A DNA stretch of 64,000 nucleotides, taken from positions 342,740-406,739 of the forward strand of contig MJCC01000012.1 in assembly GCA_001766655.1 (NCBI GenBank). Reading direction: 5' to 3'. Source of the DNA: Phytomonas francai (Eukaryota > Euglenozoa > Kinetoplastea > Trypanosomatida > Trypanosomatidae). Position 1 is the first letter of the stretch. Each line of letters begins with the position of its first letter. A program made the translations under genes and the position numbers. The notes under the pieces were generated by a model, which was given only the letters and a program-made list of their open reading frames with translations, made no database searches and was not told the DNA's origin. This document shows positions 56,582 through 64,000 of the stretch, piece by piece.

Positions 56582-59500
56582 ATGTTATACGATATTTTGG
56601 ACATGACATCAACTTATATTCAGTACCTTTGCTTGCTTTTCATAATAGTGCCGAACGCGCTGAGTAGTTTACGCCATAATATCCGAAGCGCCATCGAATA
56701 TTTCGAGATGACTTTCTACCGTAGACTGGATGAAAATCAACGCTACGACCGAGCGATATTGGGTTTTGAGCTTCCTCTTTGGCTGCCGTTGAATAGGAAT
56801 TTGGAGTTTGCCTTACTCTGCATTGTAGCTCCCCTGGGTTTATCCCTCGTTAGCATCCTAGCCTTGGAACACAAGCTTGTTTTTGCTTGGTATATCGCCA
56901 TGTTAGTCTCGCTCTTTTGTTTTACCTTCGGGACGCTTCTATGGGCCGACGTCAAGGACTTTAACGTGTGGGATGGTCAGCATATCAAGTACATCGCGAG
57001 GAACGATTCAGAAGCAGAGAGGAAGGGGATTGCCTTTGTAGATGACAATGCGATTGATCCGGCAATTTCGGTAAGGGTTTGGATGGCGTGTACGGGGGCG
57101 TTTGGGTGTCTGGTGCTAGTCGTAATGTGGGTATTTCCGATCCGCCGTGCGCACCGCCGAAAGGAGGCCGCGATTCGCAACAAAATGCACCAGTTTGAGT
57201 GTGAAGAGGAGGAAAAGAAGAAATTGAAAGCCACAAAAGGGAACGGCTCTTCCAAGAAAAAGCATTTAAACCCAATTTCTGCTTCCAAGGGAAAAGATGC
57301 CGCCACCGCGCGAGGAGGGACGGGGGTAGGGGAGGAAGCCTGGATGACGACTAAGGCCCTCGCGGAGTATCGTCTACAGGAATGGCAAAGTCAGAAAATC
57401 CTGGAGCGGACGGATCGCACGGATATCATAATTCAGATGTTTTTTTCCTCCGCGCTATTCATCTTTGGATTAATCGCTGTAAACGTGATTCCGCTGTCTT
57501 GTCGGGGGGGGAGGGGTTGCCAATTTCAAGCAAGCATGGCTTCGCAATTCGTTGGTGGGATCTCGATTTCTTTCGCGTGTTTATCAGCTTTGTGGGGGCT
57601 TCTCGGGAGTTTCCGGGCCGGCCGCACCTTGCGGCTCGTGCTCGCCGAATACGCGGCAATGATTTTGCTGAAGATAATCATGCTCGCTGCTTTTCTTTTA
57701 TACACGATAGTAACTACCAATTTGGTTTCCATGCTCGGCTGCCGTGATTTGGTTTGTACGAGCGGCATGCGGTTGCCAAACGCGCGCACGCACTTCCCAT
57801 ATCTGTCCAACAGCACCGCCAACTATCGGTCAAAGGATATCGTGGCGAAGAGCATGCCACCTCGTTCGTCAGATGCTAAACTATCGGACTGTATTGTGTG
57901 CAATGCATTTGATTTCGAGCAGCACAGCTCACCGCTCTGGGTTCAGCAGGTTTGCAATACAACCACGCGAGAATCTCGCGTGTTGACCGATGCGCGCGTG
58001 CGCTGCAGCTCCAAGCGGCATCTTTCGCTATCAAGCGAGGTGTGTATTTCCATCTTATATCTTCTTTTTCTGCCCCTTTTTCAGTATTTCATATCCCGCT
58101 TCGCGATCCAGCTTGTTATACAGCACTTTCCAATTGAGCAGCGCTTTATCGATATCCTCTCGCCGAAGGAGGTGATTATGGAGAAGCTGAACACCTGCGA
58201 TAACGAGGCAATGTTTTTGTATCGTGCGTACAAACCGGAGTTTTTTTATTTCAAAATCATCTTCCTCTTTCAGAGGGTTCTCCTTGCCTTGATTAGCACC
58301 GTGTGCTCCTACGACGTCCATGCCTCGTACCGATGGGTGGGGATCTTCCTCTTCTTGACGATTTGCCTGACGATGGCGGGCATTCTGATCACCCTCCGAC
58401 CCTTTTCCTTCCCGGCCGAGGCGATTTACTTCCCGACGACGCAGATCATGGTCGCCGTCGCGAGTGGAATACTTTTGCTCGCGAACATGGAGGGCGAGAT
58501 GAGTGAGGGCGTTTCGAACATCGTGATCTCTATTCTCATAGGGGTTCCGGCGCTCGCGCTCACCATCGGGGCCGTTCTCGGCCTGCGCGTGGAGCGCAGG
58601 CGGCATGAGCGGCTGCTCGAGCGCTTGAGAAGGCGCTTTATCGTCGCCCAGTGTTTTACGCGCAGGCCAAACTCCGAGGCGGGCGGGCCGGGGCCATCTT
58701 CCACGGACGCCCCGGCGGGTCGCGCGCGAGGCCCTGACCCCGCGCCGCGAAAGCTGCCGGTGGCCATTCCCGCCCCCACCCAACCCCCTCCCCACGAGGT
58801 GACTTTTGCGCGCTCTCATATCACGGCCCCCGCGCCCTATCGAGGCGATTCTACAGACGTGAGTCCGACGGACTTGCCCTTTCGATTGGTTTCTCCGGGG
58901 AATGAGAAACGTCGGATGAGCCGAAGTGACGAGGTGAACGCCCTGAGCAACTCCGAGAGTCTTATTTCGCTATCCAAGATTATCACACCCGATATGGTGG
59001 CTCCTTGCCCGGAGTACAACCTCGGCCCGCGGTTATTCACGCCGAGTTTGTACTTTGTTCAGCCCCTTCGGAGCTTTTACAAGGAAGAGCAGCGAGGCTT
59101 GACAGTAGACCGATCGCGGGAATTGTCGATAGATCTCGGAGGGATGTTAGACTCCACCGCGAAGAGGGAGCGATCGAATTCATCGGAATCGGTGCCGATG
59201 GGACCCAACACGGAGGGGAGGCGTGACAGTGAAAAGAGGGGGTCCATTTTAAGCATCAATACCTTGCTCGGTATCGCCGATCACGATGAAGGCGCCCGCA
59301 TTGGGAGTACAGGCCAAAGGATACTCAACAGCGTAAGGCGTTTGAAGGCGACACTGACTCGTTTCCTTCGAGCCTTGTTTAGCAAAAAAGATGACTCTAA
59401 TTTGAATAACCAATCCTCCTTGGATGACTCCTTTCGGAATTTATCCCACACAAGACGCCGAGACACACGCAATATACTCATCCACGTTGGCCGTTTGATA

Positions 59501-61447
59501 ACATACAGACCTAGTAGTGTATTTCAGCAAACCTATTTCACCTACTTGAAGTTTCAGCGCATCCTGCACGAGAGTTCGTCCTTATTCGGGGATTTCAAAC
59601 TGAATCACGTCTATAAACGCTACCGTCAACTCCACGCACACTTTCTGCGTTCGCTGGATCGAATCGTTCTCACGCACACCGAGATCATGGAGCTACGGCG
59701 TTTAAATGACCTGAATACGAGAGGGGCATGCCAAAAGGGGACTGCCGCAGAGGACCCCGTACTTTCGACTATTTCAAGACTTTTTCAGGCACACCCAAAG
59801 AACCTCACCATGGCCAGGCCGCACACGGGTTACTTGTCAGATAGCATGGGCACTGTCACGCACTTTCCGGGAAATATTTCCGTTCACGATCTATACACTT
59901 CGTCAAAGGAGCGTAGCACTTTCAACTCTAACAACATCACAAAGACGACTTCAGACGTGGTGTCATGCAATCGTAGTAAAAGAAGGAAGGCCCTGAGTCC
60001 ATTTAATAATTTCTGCAGCTTCCCCGATGCGGCTACCTTCTCCCCGCCAAAATCCGCCAACATTGTGATCCCCAGTAATGGAGACTTGGTCGCACATAGG
60101 ATGCTTTTGTCCATCCACGCCATTCTTGAGAGGCAGGAGCAGGGCAAAGCCTCATCGCCTTCGCGAGAATCACAGGCGCCGCTGGGGAAGTCCCCCTTGA
60201 ACAGCCCACTCGCAAAGCGCAGTATCGGTGGTGTGATGCGGTTATCTTCGAGACCCGCCGCCTGCGCGCGCTTGACAAATACCCCGCAAAAAGTACTCAA
60301 GACCGCGCCGGTTTTGCTCCCCGTCCCGGTTTCGCCGGGTCTGCGCGGAAGGGGCGACGCGTCGGGGCCGAAATGGCTCCTCCAGGCGGAGAAACGCGTG
60401 CGCGAGATCCGCGCCCACGCCGAGCGGAATCCCACCGCGCGATTGGACGATGGGGATTGCGGGCGGGGCGCCGCCGTGCAGGATCGGCGGGACACCGACT
60501 CATCTTTTGGAAGCAGTGCATGCTCGAAGGAGGCGCCGACGCCGGCGGATTTGTCCTCGCTGACGTCGTCGTGCGAGGAGGCCTCGGAGGTCTTCCAGGA
60601 CCTCTTGCGCGCCCACGCGGCCGATCTTCTCGCCGATCTTAAACAGGAGCAGCGCAGCACGGACCACGGGCGCGGGGTTGCGCGGGCGATGCGGTCGACG
60701 CCCCATCTTTTCTTCCAGCTCCAGCCGCACGATTCCGAGCCCGGGGCGGGGTGGGCGGGGGCCTCCCAGGCCGAGTTCGGCGACCCTGCGAACCTGCACA
60801 AGGGGCTTCGCGCGATTCCGGGGGTGCGCGAGGGCCCGGCGGCGGCGGCCTGCGTGATGCACCTTCGCTGCCGGTACATCCATCGCCACGCGACGCGGGC
60901 CGCCTTCTTCAAGAGCACCGAGCAGCTCCTCCGGGTCCAGCGCACGATCGACCACAAAACCGACGCGGAGGTCGGCTACCTTTTCAGCCGTCTCTTCATG
61001 ATCCTCGGGATCTGCGCGACCATCGCGATCGCGCTCACGATTAGCGGGATGCTCTACGAGCTCGACCGCAGCTACGTGGACGGGACGCGGCTCGGCGGGG
61101 ACGGGCTCGGGTACGCGCTCGCGGGGTACCCGTCCTGGGAGGCCTTCACCCGGGGCTGCGTCTGCACCGCGACCTCGAACGCGACCCCGGCCTTCCCCTT
61201 CTACATCACGGACGTGGAGGAGTGGGTCTGCGCGGGGGGGAAGACGAAGGAGCGGGTCCGGCGGAGCGCGACGGCGGACGGGGGCGGGGCCTTCTTCGAC
61301 GGCTTCCGCGTCCGCGCGCTCTGCGGGATGACCTTCCTGGCGGGCTGCCGGCTCGAGGTCGTGCCGGGGGCCCCCGGCGTCGAGCCGGCCGTCCGCCTCG
61401 TCGGCTGCCCGCCGGATTTTTCGGCGGACGAGCTGCGGCGGTGGTGA
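56582..61447 (+). CDS. Giant polytopic membrane protein, TRP-like core
   Basis: 1621 residues. About twelve hydrophobic helices occur in the first 670 residues: one near the N-terminus (YIQYLCLLFIIVPNALSSL), three by residue 190, a group at about 285-380, and a final set at about 485-670. In the final set FLYRAYKPEFFYFKIIFLFQ followed by RVLLALISTVC, then ICLTMAGILITLRPFSFPAE, resembles the TRP-like/DUF membrane module of fungal and protist proteins, where YKPxxxYWExxxLxRR precedes a helix bundle. About 750 largely disordered residues follow, then one more helix (SRLFMILGICATIAIALTIS) and a Cys-containing end domain. No channel selectivity motif is recognised. The last 1.1 kb is much more GC-rich than the start. 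Probably a membrane channel or receptor; unnamed. Confidence 0.85.
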   Translation: MLYDILDMTSTYIQYLCLLFIIVPNALSSLRHNIRSAIEYFEMTFYRRLDENQRYDRAILGFELPLWLPLNRNLEFALLCIVAPLGLSLVSILALEHKLVFAWYIAMLVSLFCFTFGTLLWADVKDFNVWDGQHIKYIARNDSEAERKGIAFVDDNAIDPAISVRVWMACTGAFGCLVLVVMWVFPIRRAHRRKEAAIRNKMHQFECEEEEKKKLKATKGNGSSKKKHLNPISASKGKDAATARGGTGVGEEAWMTTKALAEYRLQEWQSQKILERTDRTDIIIQMFFSSALFIFGLIAVNVIPLSCRGGRGCQFQASMASQFVGGISISFACLSALWGLLGSFRAGRTLRLVLAEYAAMILLKIIMLAAFLLYTIVTTNLVSMLGCRDLVCTSGMRLPNARTHFPYLSNSTANYRSKDIVAKSMPPRSSDAKLSDCIVCNAFDFEQHSSPLWVQQVCNTTTRESRVLTDARVRCSSKRHLSLSSEVCISILYLLFLPLFQYFISRFAIQLVIQHFPIEQRFIDILSPKEVIMEKLNTCDNEAMFLYRAYKPEFFYFKIIFLFQRVLLALISTVCSYDVHASYRWVGIFLFLTICLTMAGILITLRPFSFPAEAIYFPTTQIMVAVASGILLLANMEGEMSEGVSNIVISILIGVPALALTIGAVLGLRVERRRHERLLERLRRRFIVAQCFTRRPNSEAGGPGPSSTDAPAGRARGPDPAPRKLPVAIPAPTQPPPHEVTFARSHITAPAPYRGDSTDVSPTDLPFRLVSPGNEKRRMSRSDEVNALSNSESLISLSKIITPDMVAPCPEYNLGPRLFTPSLYFVQPLRSFYKEEQRGLTVDRSRELSIDLGGMLDSTAKRERSNSSESVPMGPNTEGRRDSEKRGSILSINTLLGIADHDEGARIGSTGQRILNSVRRLKATLTRFLRALFSKKDDSNLNNQSSLDDSFRNLSHTRRRDTRNILIHVGRLITYRPSSVFQQTYFTYLKFQRILHESSSLFGDFKLNHVYKRYRQLHAHFLRSLDRIVLTHTEIMELRRLNDLNTRGACQKGTAAEDPVLSTISRLFQAHPKNLTMARPHTGYLSDSMGTVTHFPGNISVHDLYTSSKERSTFNSNNITKTTSDVVSCNRSKRRKALSPFNNFCSFPDAATFSPPKSANIVIPSNGDLVAHRMLLSIHAILERQEQGKASSPSRESQAPLGKSPLNSPLAKRSIGGVMRLSSRPAACARLTNTPQKVLKTAPVLLPVPVSPGLRGRGDASGPKWLLQAEKRVREIRAHAERNPTARLDDGDCGRGAAVQDRRDTDSSFGSSACSKEAPTPADLSSLTSSCEEASEVFQDLLRAHAADLLADLKQEQRSTDHGRGVARAMRSTPHLFFQLQPHDSEPGAGWAGASQAEFGDPANLHKGLRAIPGVREGPAAAACVMHLRCRYIHRHATRAAFFKSTEQLLRVQRTIDHKTDAEVGYLFSRLFMILGICATIAIALTISGMLYELDRSYVDGTRLGGDGLGYALAGYPSWEAFTRGCVCTATSNATPAFPFYITDVEEWVCAGGKTKERVRRSATADGGGAFFDGFRVRALCGMTFLAGCRLEVVPGAPGVEPAVRLVGCPPDFSADELRRW

Positions 61448-62484
61448 GACCGGGCCTCGCGTGGCGTGGTCCTTCGAGTAGCCCTACTCTGTCACGCACA
61501 CATCGATCTGTCTATCTGTCTGTCTATATCTATATCTATCGATATCTATAGGGATGGATTGTCAAGGTGTTTGACAGATCGACAGGGGTCGGTCCGCCGT
61601 CGCCTGACTTCACAGTGGGGTGTGTGCGTCCATGACGCACGAGAAATTGGGGAATCTGTTTTCCCATCTTGTCTTCTGTTAATATGTTAAACAAATAGTA
61701 ATTACAGATTTGCTTTAATTCGTGTGAATTATGTGCCGTCACGAACACTGCCTGCCCCTTTCCTCAGCCTTTTTAGCCCTCACCCTTCCCCCCTTCGCTG
61801 AATTTGGTATTCTACCCCAAACTCAATATCGTCTATATGGTGACTCGGGCTTTATTTTATTTTCTAACTACACTCTCCGTGTTTTGCCTACATAGTTTCT
61901 GATATAATTATATTTAATATGGGGGCCATGGGGTTAGGGGATTCATTCTTTCGTTATTGTTATTCTTTTTTTTCCAAATTTTTGTATTACCAAGCGTATG
62001 GTCTGACTATTTTTTTAAGAGTAAAATAAATCTCCACAGGCGGACATGGGTGCACCCACGTTCATAAAAGGAATAAATGTATCTTTTAAAATAGAGATGA
62101 TTATATGCATTTTTTTTTAGTATTTATAGCATTAAGGGAAGAATAATTGGAAAGGCTTCGTGAATTTCAAACATAGGGGAGCAGCAAACCTAAAAAGGAG
62201 TCAATATTTCTCCGATGCACTTTGAAATTTACTACTGAATGAGAAGTTGTGTTTCAAAATGCGAAGAACCCTAGTTGAGGGTATATACAGACACATATAT
62301 GGAGTAGTGCGACAACGTGGACAAAAATGTCTATTCTAATTGCTATTCTATTATTCTCGACTGTGTTAATTTTAGAACGCGAAGCTTTTTCGTGCATTTT
62401 TTTTTTGGATCAATTTAATCAAAAAAGGGGAAAACTCATTGCAAAAAGCAAAAAGGGGCTAAAAAAGGATTCTTCTTCCATACA
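61448..62484. other. Spacer with tetranucleotide repeats
   Basis: No gene over 1 kb. (CTGT/CTAT)n with a self-complementary ATCGAT segment at about 61503-61550 directly after the giant gene; the rest is AT-rich. Confidence 0.5.
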
Positions 62485-63057
62485 ATGGCGATTGAAGTAA
62501 TCGACAAATTTTTCGATTTCATTCGAAAGTCTCTTTCGATGATTATTGCCATGTTTATGGCGATAGGAGTAGTGGTGTACATAATCGGTTCTGGTATCGT
62601 CATTTCCAGTGACAAGAGCATCGCTAATATCGGTTTTACTCATGTTATAGGAATTATAGTTTCGGTCCTGACAACCGTCACCTACCTAGCGCTCCATTTT
62701 CTTCCGCGCAAGGGGTATCGGATGCTTTACATCCTCACCGGCTTATTGATCGTAAGCATTTTTTTCTGTTCGCACTCGCTCGGACTTGCCATGCCAACTG
62801 TTTCGGACTGCGACAAGAAGGATTTAATGTTCGTCGTCGTGAAAGGCAAAAAAGGGCCGAAAGCCAAGTATAAGACGGTTGGATTACTTGGGCAGGAGGT
62901 AACTACCTGCTCAGGCAATAATGTGCTCCTTGCGGGGTCGCTTATTGTTGTCCTTACGATGATGGCCGCCATCTTTGATGTGCAGAAGACTTTGTTGAGT
63001 CGTGTGAAGTCTAAGACCTATGGGGAGCGCTTTGTAGAAATGGGTATTAGCTATTAA
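62485..63057 (+). CDS. Four-TM protein 2, unknown family
   Basis: 190 residues with four hydrophobic helices at about 18-42 (MIIAMFMAIGVVVYIIGSGI), 50-72, 80-103 and 147-168. Between helices 3 and 4 is a luminal/extracellular loop with two Cys and many Lys (VSDCDKKDLMF, KKGPKAKYK, TTCSG). The C-terminal tail is short. The layout, including Cys-containing loop 2 and an SS-D/E-K loop 1 (ISSDKS here, SSSKEN in the other), parallels the four-TM protein at 30035-30565, so the two may be distant paralogues. No named family is recognised. Confidence 0.82.
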   Translation: MAIEVIDKFFDFIRKSLSMIIAMFMAIGVVVYIIGSGIVISSDKSIANIGFTHVIGIIVSVLTTVTYLALHFLPRKGYRMLYILTGLLIVSIFFCSHSLGLAMPTVSDCDKKDLMFVVVKGKKGPKAKYKTVGLLGQEVTTCSGNNVLLAGSLIVVLTMMAAIFDVQKTLLSRVKSKTYGERFVEMGISY

Positions 63058-63650
63058 AAAATGATTTCACGGTACCGCTAACAAAAACCATGTTCATATA
63101 CCTTTGTATGTCTTACGTAATAGTGACTTGATTGCTTATATTTATTCTTTTTTTTTTCGCATTTTGAGTATGAGAGCGATGGTATAGTGAGAAATCTCAA
63201 CAATAATTGATGCTTTTGTAGTGTATCTGTAGCCCTAGCTGAAGGAACCTGTTGTGTCCAGAGAAAAACGGCATGGAGAAGCAAGGCGCTCCTTTCCCTG
63301 GGGGGGAGGGGGGGGTGGTTTTTTTTTTTTTTTTAAGGAAACTTGGAATTGCATAGATTTTTAAAAGTATTGGATAACATAGTCAATGCTAGTTTGAAAA
63401 ATGAAACGATTATATACGATGAATAAGCAAGCTTGTGTTTGTGTGTGTTAATACATTCCTGACTGTATATACGCCTTTTGTCAGCTTATTTTTCAGTTTC
63501 AACTCTTTCGCATATAGTTTTTTTCTCTTGTAAGTCGAATTTCCCATATAAGGAGTTCTGTGTATCCTATCCGTTTATAGCACCTTCGATTGTTATTCCT
63601 GATCAACCCAATTCATTTGTACTGCGTTCGCGATTGTGACCGGTCTCCTG
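63058..63650. other. Spacer with G and T runs
   Basis: G-rich run at about 63300-63317 passing into a T run to 63334; no gene. TTTTTTTCTCTTGTAAG near 63532 is a possible acceptor for the gene that follows. Confidence 0.5.
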
Positions 63651-64000
63651 ATGCTTATGCGGCCAGAGTCCCTATATCTCCCAGGTTCCTCAGCGAATCC
63701 TCGACATGCGGCTTTATCCATTCCAAAGACGCGCGTCAATAACGGGAAAGGGTCGAAAGGCGCGGCACATCGTAAGGCTGCCCCGATTGACGGGGAGATC
63801 CCCCTAAGGGCGTCCGGCGTCGTCCCGGAGACGATGGTGCGTTCGCCCTTTGAGACCCCCTCCTACGCGCGAACCCTTCCCTTGCCATCTCTCCCGGGCA
63901 TCGACACCGCCCTCGGCGGGGGGGCGCGCTGGCGCTCCGGCGCGCCGCCGTGTCCCGGGGGGCGGCCGCCGCCGCTCCGGGCGCTGGATGCCCTCGAGTC
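63651..64000 (+). CDS. 5' part of a gene cut by the window end
   Basis: An ATG at 63651 (with a second in-frame ATG two codons later) opens a frame that stays open to the end of the window, 116 codons. It reads MLMRPESLYLPGSSANPRHA and continues Pro-, Arg-, Gly- and Ser-rich, ending PPPLRALDALES. The region is low complexity and becomes very GC-rich after about 63780, like the N-termini of other genes here. No domain is visible yet. Because other frames are also open in GC-rich DNA, support rests on the absence of stops, the ATG position and codon use. Confidence 0.6.
   Translation, partial: MLMRPESLYLPGSSANPRHAALSIPKTRVNNGKGSKGAAHRKAAPIDGEIPLRASGVVPETMVRSPFETPSYARTLPLPSLPGIDTALGGGARWRSGAPPCPGGRPPPLRALDALE

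Noticed and set aside
1..64000. CRISPR arrays, bacterial operons, prophage or transposase genes
   Set aside because: Looked for and not found; the window is eukaryotic nuclear DNA with no recognisable reverse transcriptase or transposase.

Overview
This is a nuclear segment of a kinetoplastid protist, most likely a trypanosomatid. Every convincing protein gene lies on the + strand, none shows a recognisable intron, and genes are separated by AT-rich spacers. Many starts are preceded by a pyrimidine tract and an AG, as expected for spliced-leader trans-splicing. The gene set is typical of a flagellated excavate: PBP1, EIF4G5 and RAB11 in one directional cluster, a PEX11-type protein, and many flagellar proteins. 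From memory (not a search), PBP1, EIF4G5 and RAB11 share a chromosome in Trypanosoma brucei in the same relative order, so the region looks syntenic.

Layout. 1-2140: 3' part of a meiotic MutS homologue (MSH4-like). 2141-5022: no protein gene, but a 137-bp tandem repeat interrupted by an assembly gap, and a three-tRNA cluster with an inverted duplicate of tRNA-Gly(GCC). 5023-10671: AT-rich genes (zinc-binding protein, thioredoxin-fold protein without CxxC, two small unknowns, ataxin-10-like, CCDC148-like coiled coil). 11613-18650: mitochondrial RanBP2-type zinc-finger protein, RIB43A, TMEM218, two atypical Rab-like GTPases, and a membrane RING protein. 19253-29147: EDRF1-like TPR protein, probable mitochondrial protein, PBP1 and a helical unknown. 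30035-39159: four-TM protein, EIF4G5, a possible AP-5 sigma-like protein and RAB11, separated by two spacers of about 2 kb. 40477-55649: SPATA4-type CH protein, nucleolar RRM protein (NIFK-like), ODAD3-like coiled coil broken by an 860-base gap, eIF2B-beta, a small membrane protein and a very long PEX11-like protein. 56582-64000: a 1621-residue polytopic membrane protein, a second four-TM protein and the 5' end of a further gene.

Two functional groups recur. One is the flagellum (CCDC148-like, RIB43A, TMEM218, SPATA4-like, ODAD3-like). The other is translation and mRNA fate (PBP1, EIF4G5, eIF2B-beta, NIFK-like). The most unusual signals are very short upstream ORFs on three flagellar genes, one of them ATGCTATGA, whose stop overlaps the main start. 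Others are a neighbouring pair of Rab-like GTPases that both carry Cys instead of Asn in the G4 motif, the inverted tRNA-Gly duplication, and GC-rich islands whose edges fall inside reading frames.

Limits: assignments come from reading motifs by eye. Small ORFs in AT-rich spacers and all splice sites are predictions.
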